Assembly: GCF_011046535.1 (NCBI RefSeq)
Contig: NZ_CP049257.1
Span: 3,472,001-3,536,000 of the forward strand
Reading direction: 5' to 3'
Source of the DNA: Nocardioides anomalus
GTDB lineage: Bacteria > Actinomycetota > Actinomycetes > Propionibacteriales > Nocardioidaceae
DNA: 64,000 nucleotides
The notes beneath the pieces are model-generated. The model ran no database searches. It was given only the letters and a program-made list of their open reading frames with translations, and was not told where the DNA came from. The position numbers were made by a program, and so were the translations under genes. Shown here in pieces: positions 38,647 through 47,273 of this stretch. The number at the start of each line of letters is the position of its first letter. Within the stretch, counting starts at the first letter, position 1.

Positions 38647-39228
38647 ATGGACCTCGAGGACCTGACCCGCGCCCAGGACGCCACGGCCACGCTGCTGGCC
38701 GACTTCGACACCCCCGACTGGGAGCGGCCCTCGCCGTGCACCGACTGGGACGTCGAGGCCGTCGTGCGCCACCTGGTCGTGGGCGAGCGACACTTCGCCG
38801 AGTCCCTGCGCGGCACGGCCGGGGACGCCGCGGAGCTCACCGCCCAGGTCGGCGAGGTGCCCAACGCCGACCTCCCGGCGGCGTACGCCGAGAGCTCGGC
38901 CCGCCTGCGCGAGGCGCTGGCCGCCGCCGACCCGGCCGCGACCTACCCCACGGGCCTCGGTCCGGTGCCGCCCGCGGTGGTCCTGCAGCTGCGCACCGTC
39001 GAGGCGATCGTGCACGGCTGGGACGCCGGTCGGGGTGTGGGCCGGCTGCTGCCCGTCGACGACGACGTGGCCGAGCGCGCCCTCGACTCCTCGCGTGCGC
39101 TGCTCGAGCAGGTCCCGCCCGAGCGCTCGCCGTTCGCGCCGTCGGTGGCCGTGCCCGACGACGCGACGCCGCTGCAGCGGCTGGTCGGGCTGCTGGGGCG
39201 CGACCCGTTCGGCTCGATCAGCGGCTGA
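38647..39228 (+). CDS. TIGR03086 family metal-binding protein (MDMPI/DinB-like)
   Basis: A 193-residue protein: LADFDTPDWERPSPCTDWDVEAVVRHLVVGERHFAESL at the N-terminus gives the P-C-x-x-WDV and H-x3-GE-x-x-F pattern of mycothiol-dependent maleylpyruvate isomerase-like proteins, and VEAIVHGWDAGRGVGR carries the third metal His. A metal-bound, possibly mycothiol-dependent enzyme is inferred. The ATG at 38647 is chosen because similarity begins there. Its last 11 bases overlap the end of the convergent thiolase gene. Confidence 0.8.
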   Translation: MDLEDLTRAQDATATLLADFDTPDWERPSPCTDWDVEAVVRHLVVGERHFAESLRGTAGDAAELTAQVGEVPNADLPAAYAESSARLREALAAADPAATYPTGLGPVPPAVVLQLRTVEAIVHGWDAGRGVGRLLPVDDDVAERALDSSRALLEQVPPERSPFAPSVAVPDDATPLQRLVGLLGRDPFGSISG

Positions 39229-40402
39229 GGACGACCGACGAGCCGTGCCCGAAGAGGCCCTGGTTGGCGGTGATGCCGACGCGGGCGCCCTCGACCTGGC
39301 GGCCGGTGGCCTGGCCGCGCAGCTGCCAGGTCACCTCGCAGACCTGGGCCAGCGCCTGGGCCGGCACGGCCTCGCCGAAGCAGGCCAGCCCGCCCGACGG
39401 GTTGACCGGGATCCGGCCACCGATGGTGGTGTCCCCGGCGCGCAGCAGCGCCTCGGCCTCGCCCCGGGCGCACAGCCCGAGGTCCTCCACCCAGTCCAGC
39501 TCCAGCGCGGTCGACAGGTCGTAGACCTCGGCCAGGTCCACGTCCTGCGGGCCGAGCCCTGCCTCCTCGTACGCCGCGTCGCCGATCGACTCCTTGAAGG
39601 TCCGCCCCGCGGAGCCGCCCGGCGCCGGGTCGGTGGCGATGTTCGGCATGTCGAGCACGGTGTTCGGGAAGGTCGGCGTCACCGTGCTGATCGCCTCGAT
39701 CCGCACCGGCGCGTCCTGACCGAGCTTCCGCGCGTACTCCGTGCTGGCCACCACGACGGCCGCCGCGCCGTCGCTGGTCGCGCAGATGTCGAGCAGGTGC
39801 AGCGGGTCGCTCACCACCGCGCTGGCCAGCACCTCCTCGGCGCTGACCTCCTTGCGGTAGCGGGCGTTCGGGTTGGCCAGTCCGTGCCGGGCGTTCTTGA
39901 CCTTGACCGCCGCGAAGTCCTCCGGCGTCGCGCCGTAGAGGTCCATCCGGCGGCGCGCGTACATCGCGAAGTACGCCGGGTTGGTCATCCCCAGCAGCCG
40001 GAACCGCAGCCAGTCCGGGTCGTCCCACCTCTCCCCCGCATTGGGCGCGAGGAACCCCTTCGGCGTGGTGTCCGCGCCGACCACCAGCGCCACCTCCGAC
40101 AGCCCGGCCAGGATCCGGGCCCGGGCGGTGTCCAGGGCCTGGGCGCCGGTCGCGCACGCGGCGTACGACGTGGCGACGCGGGCGCCGTTCCAGCCCAGGG
40201 CCTGGGCGAAGGTGGCGCCGGCGACGTAGCCGCCGTAGCCGTTGCGCACGGTCTCGCCGCCCACGACCAGGTCGACAGCCTCCCAGTCGAGGCCGGCGTC
40301 GGCCAGCGCCGCCCGGGCCGCGGCCACGCCGTACTCCGTGAACGGGCGGCCCCACTTGCCCCACGAGTGCATCCCGACGCCCAACACCGCGACCGCGCTC
40401 AC
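39218..40402 (-). CDS. Thiolase-like acetyl-CoA acetyltransferase / lipid-transfer protein
   Basis: A 394-residue protein of the SCP-x/Ltp thiolase branch: VAVLGVGMHSWGKWGRPFTEYG at the start, YAACATGAQALDTARARIL (nucleophile region), and GGLACFGEAVPAQALAQVCEV and ANQGLFGHGSSVVLS at the end (GHG-type C-terminal loop). Together with the OB-fold protein encoded just upstream it resembles the two-component thiolase/aldolase pairs of acyl-CoA and steroid side-chain degradation. The GTG overlaps the OB-fold stop (GTGA). Confidence 0.85.
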   Translation of the reverse strand: MSAVAVLGVGMHSWGKWGRPFTEYGVAAARAALADAGLDWEAVDLVVGGETVRNGYGGYVAGATFAQALGWNGARVATSYAACATGAQALDTARARILAGLSEVALVVGADTTPKGFLAPNAGERWDDPDWLRFRLLGMTNPAYFAMYARRRMDLYGATPEDFAAVKVKNARHGLANPNARYRKEVSAEEVLASAVVSDPLHLLDICATSDGAAAVVVASTEYARKLGQDAPVRIEAISTVTPTFPNTVLDMPNIATDPAPGGSAGRTFKESIGDAAYEEAGLGPQDVDLAEVYDLSTALELDWVEDLGLCARGEAEALLRAGDTTIGGRIPVNPSGGLACFGEAVPAQALAQVCEVTWQLRGQATGRQVEGARVGITANQGLFGHGSSVVLSR

Positions 40403-40845
40403 TGGTCGGCCTCCTCGCCCAGCTCGGTCACGGGCTTCCAGCGCCAGACCAGCAGCGAGTCGTCGAGCGGCTCCACGACCAGCTCGACCTCGGCCCCGAC
40501 CCGCAGGTCGGCCACGCCGTAGCCGTCCGCGACCTGCCCCAGCACGGTGACGCCCTCGGGCAGCGTGACCGCGGCCAGGGCGAACGGCTCGTGGGGCTCG
40601 GTGCGCGCGAGGTACGGCGGCGGTGGCTGGTAGCGCGCGTCGGTGTAGGACCACACCGTCCCGCGCCGGCTCAGCTCGACGGCCTCGAGCTCCTCGCCGT
40701 CACAGGCCGGGTTGCGGCAGAACGCGCCCTGGGCCGGCACGGGCGGGAAGTACGTCGAGGCGCACGTCGTGCACCGCGAGCCGAGCAGCGCCGGGTCGGG
40801 TCCGGTCGTGAACCACCCCGCGACCGCGGGCTGCGTCGCCGTCAT
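40399..40845 (-). CDS. Zn-ribbon/OB-fold (DUF35) acyl-CoA-associated protein
   Basis: A 148-residue DUF35 protein. The rubredoxin-like zinc ribbon is LLGSRCTTCASTYFPP ... FCRNPACDG (four Cys); the OB fold follows (GTVWSYTDARYQPPPPYLA, EPFALAAVTLPEGVTVLGQV). DUF35 proteins pair with Ltp-type thiolases or hydratases, as the GTGA overlap with the thiolase gene suggests. The ATG at 40845 is leaderless-type with TAGGCT 6 bases upstream, overlapped by the TetR-like operator at 40856-40875. Confidence 0.87.
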   Translation of the reverse strand: MTATQPAVAGWFTTGPDPALLGSRCTTCASTYFPPVPAQGAFCRNPACDGEELEAVELSRRGTVWSYTDARYQPPPPYLARTEPHEPFALAAVTLPEGVTVLGQVADGYGVADLRVGAEVELVVEPLDDSLLVWRWKPVTELGEEADQ

Positions 40846-40851
40846 GCGCCG

Positions 40852-40857
40852 AGCCTA
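40852..40857 (-). promoter_or_regulatory. -10 element, leaderless OB-fold/thiolase operon
   Basis: TAGGCT on the minus strand, 6 bases before the ATG at 40845, overlapping the left end of the palindrome at 40856. Confidence 0.5.
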
Positions 40858-40875
40858 CCAAGCAAGTGCTTGGTA
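40856..40875. promoter_or_regulatory. TetR-type operator palindrome
   Basis: TACCAAGCA-AG-TGCTTGGTA, perfect 9-bp arms with a 2-base spacer. It covers the -10/-35 region of the OB-fold/thiolase operon. The stem can extend outward to GCGCCGAGC/GCTCGGCGC with one bulge, so it might also end cbs transcription, though cbs stops after it on the other side (40891). The CAAGnnnnCTTG core resembles operators of acyl-CoA-responsive TetR regulators. Confidence 0.6.
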
Positions 40876-40890
40876 GGGCTCGGCGCAGGA

Positions 40891-42279
40891 TCAGCGGGAC
40901 AGGAAGGCCAGCAGGTCCTGCCGGGTCAGCACGCCGACCGGCTTGCCGTCCTCGTGGACCAGCACGGCGTCGGCGCCCTCGAGCAGCGCGACCGCGTCGC
41001 GGGCGTCCTCGGTCGAGCCGATGGTCGGCATCGGCGGCGACATGTGGTCCTCGACCTGGTCGGTGAGCCGGGCGTTGCCGCCGAACAGCGCGTCCATCAG
41101 CACCTTGTCCGAGACCGAGCCCGCGACCTCGGCGGCCACGATCGGCGGCTCCGCGCGCACGACCGGCATCTGCGAGACGTCGTACTCCTGCAGGATCGCG
41201 ATCGCCTCGGCGATGGTCTCGCCGGGGTGGGTGTGGACCAGGTCGGGCAGCCGGCCGGTCTTGCCGCGCAGCACCTCGCCGATGGTCTGGGCGGTGTCGG
41301 TCTCCGAGCCGGTCGGGAAGCCGTACTGCGCCAGCCAGTCGTCGTTGAAGATCTTGGTCAGGTAGCCGCGGCCGCTGTCGGGCAGCAGCACCACGATGAT
41401 CGCGTCCGTCTGCCCCGCCGCGCGCAGCTCCTGGGCCAGCTGGCGCGCGGCGTACGCCGCCATGCCGGACGAGCCGCCGACCAGCATGGCCTCCTCGCGG
41501 GCGAGGCGGCGGGTGAAGGCGAAGGAGTCGGCGTCGGAGACCTCGATGACCCGGTCGGCGACCGAGCGGTCGTAGGTCTCGGGCCAGAAGTCCTCGCCCA
41601 CGCCCTCGACCAGGTAGGGCCGGCCGGTGCCGCCGGAGTAGACCGAGCCCGCGGGGTCGGCGCCGACGACCTGGATCTGGGGGTTCTGCTCCTTGAGGTA
41701 GCGCCCGACACCGGAGATCGTGCCGCCGGTGCCCATGCCGGTGACGAAGTGGGTGATCCGGCCCTCGGTCTGCTTCCAGATCTCCGGGCCGGTGGTCTCG
41801 TAGTGCGAGCGCGGGTTGTTCGGGTTGGAGTACTGGTCCGGCTTCCACGCGCCCGGCTGCTTGGAGAGCCGGTCGGAGACGTTGTAGTAGCTGTCCGGGT
41901 GCTCCGGGGCGACCGCGGTCGGGCACACCACGACCTCGGCGCCGTAGGCCTTGAGCACGTTGCGCTTGTCCACGCTGACCTTGTCCGGGCAGACGAAGAC
42001 GCAGTGGTAGCCGCGCTGCTGGGCGACCATGGCGAGCCCGACACCGGTGTTGCCGGAGGTCGGCTCGACGATCGTCCCGCCGGGCTGGAGGGCGCCGGAG
42101 GCCTCGGCGGCGTCGATCATCCGCGAGGCGATGCGGTCCTTCACCGAGCCGCCGGGGTTGAGGTACTCGACCTTGGCCAGCACGAGGGGTCCGTCCTCGT
42201 CGGGCAGGTCGAGCGTCTGGTGGAGCCGGACCAGCGGGGTGTCGCCGATCAGGTCCAGGAGGGTGTTGGCGTAGTCCAC
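40891..42279 (-). CDS. cbs: Cystathionine beta-synthase
   Basis: A PLP enzyme of about 462 residues that condenses homocysteine and serine. Core motifs are LIGDTPLVRL, LNPGGSVKDRIASRM (PLP Lys), PTSGNTGVGLAMVAQQRGY, and GTGGTISGVGRYL. The C-terminal ~120 residues form a CBS-domain pair (HMSPPMPTIGSTEDARDAVALL, VLVHEDGKPVGVLTRQDLLAFL). No heme domain, as usual for bacteria. The start is taken at the GTG at 42279 (VDYANTLLDLIG); a TTG at 42306 would add nine residues. The divergent GDSL gene begins 40 bases away. Works with metB in trans-sulfuration. Confidence 0.9.
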   Translation of the reverse strand: MDYANTLLDLIGDTPLVRLHQTLDLPDEDGPLVLAKVEYLNPGGSVKDRIASRMIDAAEASGALQPGGTIVEPTSGNTGVGLAMVAQQRGYHCVFVCPDKVSVDKRNVLKAYGAEVVVCPTAVAPEHPDSYYNVSDRLSKQPGAWKPDQYSNPNNPRSHYETTGPEIWKQTEGRITHFVTGMGTGGTISGVGRYLKEQNPQIQVVGADPAGSVYSGGTGRPYLVEGVGEDFWPETYDRSVADRVIEVSDADSFAFTRRLAREEAMLVGGSSGMAAYAARQLAQELRAAGQTDAIIVVLLPDSGRGYLTKIFNDDWLAQYGFPTGSETDTAQTIGEVLRGKTGRLPDLVHTHPGETIAEAIAILQEYDVSQMPVVRAEPPIVAAEVAGSVSDKVLMDALFGGNARLTDQVEDHMSPPMPTIGSTEDARDAVALLEGADAVLVHEDGKPVGVLTRQDLLAFLSR

Positions 42280-42307
42280 CTGCCCGATGATTCCAGTTAC
42301 CCGCAAG

Positions 42308-42313
42308 TAGGCT
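42308..42313 (+). promoter_or_regulatory. -10 element, leaderless GDSL lipase start
   Basis: TAGGCT, 6 bases before the GTG at 42320. Confidence 0.5.
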
Positions 42314-42319
42314 GGACTC

Positions 42320-43363
42320 GTGGGGAAGGCCGGAGCAGCGCGCAGGCTCGCCTCCGCCGCGGCGTACGGCGGGGGTGGCGTGTCGCTGCTCGGGGGCGCG
42401 CTCTACGGCGTGCTCCGCCTCGAGGCGCAGCTCGCCCGCCGGGCCATCGGCGAGGCCGGGGACACCCCGCCGCCCGACGCCACGGGCTGGTACGGCCGCG
42501 GCCGGCCCGGTCCCGCCCTCAAGGTCGTGCTGCTCGGCGACTCCAGCGCGGCGGGGTACGGCGTGGCGCGGGTCGAGGAGACCCCCGGCGCCCAGCTGGC
42601 CAGCGGCCTCGCCGAGCGCGCCGACCGCCGGGTCTACCTGCGCGCCTTCGCCAGGGTCGGCGCCCGGTCCTCCGACCTGCAGGGCCAGCTCGACCGCGCC
42701 CTGCCCATCGAGCCCGACGTGGCCGTGGTCCTCATCGGCGCCAACGACGTCACCCACCGCGTCCTGCCCGCCGCGTCGGTCAGCGCCTTGGGCGAGGCCG
42801 TGCGCCGGCTGCGCGACGCCGGCGTCGCGGTGGTCGTCGGCACCTGCCCCGACCTCGGCACCGTGAAGCCGATCCCGCCGCCGCTCAAGCAGGTCGCCCG
42901 CGCCTGGTCGCGCCGGTTGGCCGCCGCGCAGACCATCGCGGTCCTCGAGGGCGGCGGCCGCACCGTCTCGCTCGGCTCCATCCTCGGCCCGGAGTTCGCC
43001 GCCGCGCCGGCCCTGCTGTTCGGCCCCGACCAGTTCCACCCGAGCGCCGCCGGCTACCGCTCGCTCTCTGCGGTGCTCCTGCCCTCGACGCTGGCCGCGC
43101 TCGGGCTGGTGCCCGACGACGAGGCCGAGCCGGCGGCGTACCGCGGCGAGGGCGTGCTGCCCATCACCACCGCGGCGCTCCAGGCCGTCAACGAGCCCGG
43201 CACCGAGCTCGACGGCACCGAGGTCGGCGGCCGGACCCGCGGGGTGCGCGGGCTGTGGGTCGAGCTGCGCCGCCGGCGCCGGCACCCGCAGGCCGACGGT
43301 GAGGCCCCGCACGACGCCGAGCACGCGACCGCGCGGGAGGAATCGGGTACGGCCTCGGCGTGA
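42320..43363 (+). CDS. SGNH/GDSL hydrolase family protein (Rv1075c-like)
   Basis: A 347-residue lipase/esterase-like protein. The SGNH blocks are visible: VVLLGDSSAAGYG (Ser), AFARVGARSSDLQG (Gly), VVLIGANDVTHR (Asn) and GPDQFHPSAAGYRSLSAVL (Asp-x-x-His). A hydrophobic N-terminal stretch (GGGGVSLLGGALYGVL) could be an anchor. The C-terminal ~60 residues are Arg-rich and of low complexity (VELRRRRRHPQADG). It probably hydrolyses short esters of lipids or cell-wall substituents. The stop overlaps the DinB start (GTGA). Confidence 0.83.
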   Translation: MGKAGAARRLASAAAYGGGGVSLLGGALYGVLRLEAQLARRAIGEAGDTPPPDATGWYGRGRPGPALKVVLLGDSSAAGYGVARVEETPGAQLASGLAERADRRVYLRAFARVGARSSDLQGQLDRALPIEPDVAVVLIGANDVTHRVLPAASVSALGEAVRRLRDAGVAVVVGTCPDLGTVKPIPPPLKQVARAWSRRLAAAQTIAVLEGGGRTVSLGSILGPEFAAAPALLFGPDQFHPSAAGYRSLSAVLLPSTLAALGLVPDDEAEPAAYRGEGVLPITTAALQAVNEPGTELDGTEVGGRTRGVRGLWVELRRRRRHPQADGEAPHDAEHATAREESGTASA

Positions 43364-43851
43364 CCGAGAGCCAGCGTGAGGTCGTGCCCCGCGTCGCCGG
43401 CACGGAGAAGGAGATCGCGCTCTCCTTCCTCCGCTTCGCCCGGCACTGTCTCGTCAAGAAGACGGAGGGGCTCGACGAGGAGCAGCTGCGCCGGCGCCTG
43501 GTCGGCTCGGAGACCACGCTGCTCGGCCTCGTCCAGCACGTCACCGCCGGCGAGCGCTGGTGGTTCGGCCACCACGTGGCCGGCGAGCCGCGGTGGGCCG
43601 ACGTCGACTTCGCCATGGTCGTCTCCGAGGACCGCTCCCCCGCCGAGGTCTTCGCGGCCTTCGACGCGGCCGTGGCGGCGAGCGAGGAGATCATGGCCCG
43701 CGCGGACCTCGACGACCCGCTGAGGGTGCTGGTGGACGGCCACCAGCTGAGCGTGCGGTGGGCCGTCGCCCACACGACCAGCGAGATCGCCCGGCACGCC
43801 GGCCACGCCGACGTCCTGCGCGAGCTCGTCGACGGCGTCACCGGGCGCTGA
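43360..43851 (+). CDS. DinB family protein (DUF664-type)
   Basis: A 163-residue four-helix DinB/DUF664 protein: ALSFLRFARHCLVKKTEGLDEEQLRRRLV, LLGLVQHVTAGERWWFGHHV (first metal His) and VAHTTSEIARHAGHADVLRELVDG (HxxxE/H-x-x-x-H end). Members bind a divalent metal and may use a thiol such as mycothiol or bacillithiol. The GTG overlaps the GDSL stop; it is the end of that two-gene unit. Confidence 0.83.
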   Translation: MTESQREVVPRVAGTEKEIALSFLRFARHCLVKKTEGLDEEQLRRRLVGSETTLLGLVQHVTAGERWWFGHHVAGEPRWADVDFAMVVSEDRSPAEVFAAFDAAVAASEEIMARADLDDPLRVLVDGHQLSVRWAVAHTTSEIARHAGHADVLRELVDGVTGR

Positions 43852-43941
43852 GGCGGCCCGCGGCTCACGGCCGGGGGTAGGGAAAAGCCCACCTCGAGTG
43901 GCGGGCCAACCCCATCGAGCGGGGGCCGGCGCGCTGGGAGC

Positions 43942-43970
43942 GTCGGGGTGTCAAAGAAAGCCCCGACACC
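43942..43970 (+). promoter_or_regulatory. Mutually exclusive hairpins in the ABC-transporter leader
   Basis: GTCGGGG (43942-43948) can pair with CCCCGAC (43961-43967), or GGTGTC (43947-43952) with GACACC (43965-43970). The two stems exclude each other, and the RBS CAGGAG follows directly at 43971-43976, so the leader could switch translation of the ATPase gene. Confidence 0.4.
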
Positions 43971-43981
43971 CAGGAGTCACC

Positions 43982-44725
43982 ATGACGACACCCGCACTCG
44001 AGGTCCGCGGCCTGACGCGGACCTACGGCGACGGCAGCGCGGCGGTCCGCGCGCTGGCCGGCGTCGACCTCGCCTTCCCCGCGCGGAGCTGGACGGCCGT
44101 GATGGGGCCCTCCGGCTCCGGCAAGTCCACGCTGCTCACCTGCGCGGCCGGGCTCGACCGGCCCACGTCGGGCCGCGTGCTCGTCGCCGGCGAGGACCTC
44201 ACCGACTGGAGCGAGGAGGACCGGACCCGGTTCCGCCGCGAGCGGATCGGCTTCGTCTTCCAGGGCTTCCACCTGATGCCGTACCTGACCGCCGAGCAGA
44301 ACGTCGGGCTCCCGGTCCGCCTGGCCGGCCACCGGCCGGACCGGGCCCGGGTCCGCGGGCTGCTGGCTCGCGTCGGCCTGGCCGAGCGCGGCGGGCACCT
44401 GCCCGGCGAGCTCTCCGGCGGCCAGCAGCAGCGGGTCGCCATCGCCCGGGCCATGGTCACCGACCCGGCGGTCGTCCTGGCCGACGAGCCCACCGGCGCG
44501 CTCGACTCGGTCAGCGCCCACGAGGTCCTCGGCCTGCTGCGCGAGGCCGTCGACGACCTCGGCCAGACCGTCGTCATGGTCACCCACGACCCCGTCGCCG
44601 CGGCGGCCGCCGACTCGGTCGTCTTCCTCGTCGACGGCCGGGTGGCCGGGACCATGGCCCGACCCACCGCCGAGGCCGTCGCCGGCCAGCTGGCGCACCT
44701 GGACCAGCTGGTGGTGGCGTCATGA
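43982..44725 (+). CDS. ABC transporter ATP-binding protein (MacB/LolD-like)
   Basis: A 247-residue ATPase: Walker A GPSGSGKST (residues 42-50), Q-loop FVFQGFHLMP, signature LSGGQQQRVAIARAMV, Walker B VVLADEPTGALDS, and H-loop VMVTHDPVAAA. The type with an FtsX-like permease is the MacB/LolD/BceA branch, used for antibiotic or lipid extraction rather than import. The RBS CAGGAGT precedes the ATG at 43982. It opens a four-gene unit (ATPase, permease, histidine kinase, response regulator), each linked by 4-base overlaps. Confidence 0.93.
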   Translation: MTTPALEVRGLTRTYGDGSAAVRALAGVDLAFPARSWTAVMGPSGSGKSTLLTCAAGLDRPTSGRVLVAGEDLTDWSEEDRTRFRRERIGFVFQGFHLMPYLTAEQNVGLPVRLAGHRPDRARVRGLLARVGLAERGGHLPGELSGGQQQRVAIARAMVTDPAVVLADEPTGALDSVSAHEVLGLLREAVDDLGQTVVMVTHDPVAAAAADSVVFLVDGRVAGTMARPTAEAVAGQLAHLDQLVVAS

Positions 44726-46038
44726 CGCGGCTCGCGCTCGCCTCGCTGCGCCACCGCAGCACGGCCTCCCTCGCGACGTTCCTGACCGTCCTGCTCGGGA
44801 CGGCGCTCATGGGCTCGTTCACCACCATGGTCGCCACCGCCACCGGCGACGTCAGCAGCACCGACCGGGAGTCGCTGCTCACCATCGGCGCCGTGGTCGG
44901 CGGCTGGGGCACCCTGATCGTGCTCTTCGCGGTCGTCTCCACCGTCGGCATCACCGTCACCCAGCGCGAGGACGAGGTCCGGCTGCTGCGCACCGTCGGG
45001 GCCACCCCCCGGCAGACCAAGCGGCTGGTGCGGGCGGAGACCGGCGCGGTCGCGCTGGTGGCCGCCGCCCTCGGCGCGGCCCTGGCCTACGCCGGCGGGG
45101 CGGGACTGCTCGCCCTGCTCCGCGGCAGCGGGCTCGTCGGCGCCGACGTGACCTACGCGCCGGCGTACGCCCCGGTGGCGACGGGCGTGCTCCTCGTCCT
45201 GGTCGCGCTGCTCGGCTCGGGCATCGCCGCGCGTCGGCAGGGGCGGACCCGCCGCGAGCGGCTGCCGTGGTGGCGGGTCGCGGCCGGCGTCGCGCTCATC
45301 GGGTACGGCGTCGCGATGGCGGTCGTCACCGTGACGGTCACCGCGCACGACGCCGACCCGTACGCCGCGATGCAGACTTCGGGGTCGTGCTCGATCCTGG
45401 TCGGCCTGGGCCTGGCCGCCCTCGCGCCGTGGCTGCTGCGGCACCTCGCGGTCGTGGCCCGCCCGGCCCTCGGACGGAGCGGCGCCGGCCACCTCGCGGC
45501 GCACAACACCCGGCGCCGGGCGCACCTGCTCAGCGGCGTGCTGGCGCCGGTGATCGTGCTGACGTCGGCGGCCGTGGGCACGCTCATGCTGGTCAGCGTG
45601 GACGGGCGGACGCTCCCCGCGGGCGGCTTCGACCAGGACACCGCCGACGCGGTGAACCTGCTCAACGACGTGGTGGTCGGCATGATCGTGCTGTTCGCCG
45701 CGGTCGTCGTCGTCAACTCCTTCGCGGAGGTGGTGGCGCACCGCAGGGCCGAGCTGCACCGGCTGTGGCTGCTCGGCGCGACGCCGGGCCAGGTCGAGCG
45801 CTCGGTGCTGGCCGAGGCCGGCGTGGTCGCCGCCGTCGGCGTGCTCCTCGGGCTGGTGGCCTCGCTGGCCACGGTGGTGCCGTTCGCGGTGGCCCGGCAC
45901 GAGGGCGTCGTCCCCGACGGCGGCCTGTGGCTGCCGCCGGTGGTCGTGGCCGGCGTGGTCGCGCTGACCCTGCTCGCCGCCCGCTCGGCGGTCCGCCGCA
46001 CGGCGGTCGCGAGCCTCACGACCGGGGCCCCGCGATGA
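44722..46038 (+). CDS. FtsX-like ABC transporter permease
   Basis: A 438-residue permease with about eight helices and two FtsX-type cores: GTLIVLFAVVSTVGITVTQREDEVRLLRTVGATPRQTKRLV in the first half (the EVRLLRTVGAT loop is the family signature) and LFAAVVVVNSFAEVVAHRRAELHRLWLLGATPGQV in the second. The large extracytoplasmic loop (SVDGRTLPAGGFDQDTADA) is small for the family, so a direct substrate sensor is unlikely. ATGA overlaps with both neighbours. Confidence 0.88.
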   Translation: MTRLALASLRHRSTASLATFLTVLLGTALMGSFTTMVATATGDVSSTDRESLLTIGAVVGGWGTLIVLFAVVSTVGITVTQREDEVRLLRTVGATPRQTKRLVRAETGAVALVAAALGAALAYAGGAGLLALLRGSGLVGADVTYAPAYAPVATGVLLVLVALLGSGIAARRQGRTRRERLPWWRVAAGVALIGYGVAMAVVTVTVTAHDADPYAAMQTSGSCSILVGLGLAALAPWLLRHLAVVARPALGRSGAGHLAAHNTRRRAHLLSGVLAPVIVLTSAAVGTLMLVSVDGRTLPAGGFDQDTADAVNLLNDVVVGMIVLFAAVVVVNSFAEVVAHRRAELHRLWLLGATPGQVERSVLAEAGVVAAVGVLLGLVASLATVVPFAVARHEGVVPDGGLWLPPVVVAGVVALTLLAARSAVRRTAVASLTTGAPR

Positions 46039-47273
46039 CAGACTGGGCGGCGATGCCGAGCCCGATCCGCACGGTCGCCCCCGGCCCGGTCGACGAGCGC
46101 GGGCTCGTCGACCGGGTGCGGTGGAGCGCGGTGGGGCTGGCCGACTTCCTGCTGTTCGTGCCGTCGGTGGTGCTCTTCGTGCTGAGCCTGCTGTGCGTGG
46201 GCCTCGGGCCCCTCGGCGTCGGCTTCGCGCTCGCCCACCTCGTCGTGCCGGCCACCGAGAGGCTGAGCGCCCTGCACCGCCGGATCGCCGGCGACCTGCT
46301 GAGCGACGACCTGCCGGCGGCGTACGCCGACACCGACGGCCGGGGCTTCCTCGGCACCCCGCTGGTCTGGCTGCGCGACCCGGCCCGCTGGCGCGACGTG
46401 GGCCACTTGGCCTTCTCGATGTCGGGCGGCGCGGTGCTGTCCGGGCTGCCGGCGCTGCTCCTCGTCGCGCCGCTGGTCCACCTCGGCGGCTTCGTCCTGC
46501 AGCGCACCGCGGTGTGGGGGCTGCTGCTGGCCGTCGGGCTGGTCTGCCCGCTCGTGTGGTGGCTGGTCACGCCTGCGCTGATCCGGGCGCGCGCGCTCGC
46601 CGACCGGGGCATCCTCGCCGGGGGCCGCGTCGAGCGGCTCGAGCAGCGGGTCGCCGACGTCGAGGCCACCCGCACCGAGAGCCTCGACCACAGCGCCGCC
46701 GAGGTGCGCCGGATCGAGCGCGACCTGCACGACGGCGCCCAGGCCCGGATCGCGGCCGTCGGCATGAACGTCGGCCTGGCCGAGAAGCTCCTGGCCACCG
46801 ACCCGGCGGCCGCCGCCGCGCTGCTGCGCGAGGCCCGCGAGACCACGGTCAGCGCGCTGGAGGACCTGCGCTCGGTGGTCCGCGGCATCCACCCACCGGC
46901 GCTGGCCGACCGCGGACTGGCCGGCGGCATCGAGGCCCTCGCCCTGCCGATCCCGCTGCCGGTCACGGTCACCGTCGACGCGCCTGCCCTGCCGCCGCCG
47001 GTCGAGTCCGCGGCGTACTTCGCGGTCGCGGAGTGCCTGGCCAACACCGTCAAGCACGCCGGCGCCACGCGCGCCTGGGTGCGGGTGCGGCACGACGGCC
47101 GGTCCCTGCACCTGGTCGTCGGCGACGACGGCGTCGGCGGGGCGGACCCGAGCGGCACCGGCCTGGCCGGCGTGGCGCGGCGGCTGGCGGCCTTCGACGG
47201 CACCCTGGCCGTCGACTCGCCCGCCGGGGGCGGCACCGTGGTGACCATGGAGCTGCCGTGCCCGCTGCCGTGA
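46035..47273 (+). CDS. Sensor histidine kinase (HisKA_3 type)
   Basis: A 412-residue kinase with four or so N-terminal membrane helices (LADFLLFVPSVVLFVLSLLCVGL, LLLVAPLVHLGGFVLQ), a linker, then the HisKA_3 dimerisation helix RRIERDLHDGAQARIAAVGMNVGLAEKLL with phospho-acceptor His232. The ATP domain has AVAECLANTVKHAG (N box) and VVGDDGVGG...GTGLAGVARRLAAFDGTL (G boxes). It is the NarL-family, liaS/desK-like type, which fits detection of cell-envelope stress through the linked ABC transporter. An ATG at 46053 is an alternative start. Confidence 0.88.
   Translation: MTDWAAMPSPIRTVAPGPVDERGLVDRVRWSAVGLADFLLFVPSVVLFVLSLLCVGLGPLGVGFALAHLVVPATERLSALHRRIAGDLLSDDLPAAYADTDGRGFLGTPLVWLRDPARWRDVGHLAFSMSGGAVLSGLPALLLVAPLVHLGGFVLQRTAVWGLLLAVGLVCPLVWWLVTPALIRARALADRGILAGGRVERLEQRVADVEATRTESLDHSAAEVRRIERDLHDGAQARIAAVGMNVGLAEKLLATDPAAAAALLREARETTVSALEDLRSVVRGIHPPALADRGLAGGIEALALPIPLPVTVTVDAPALPPPVESAAYFAVAECLANTVKHAGATRAWVRVRHDGRSLHLVVGDDGVGGADPSGTGLAGVARRLAAFDGTLAVDSPAGGGTVVTMELPCPLP

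Noticed and set aside
42280..42306. TTG start of cbs at 42306
   Set aside because: It would add nine residues without family similarity and is a rare start codon; the GTG at 42279 begins where the conserved sequence begins. Not excluded.
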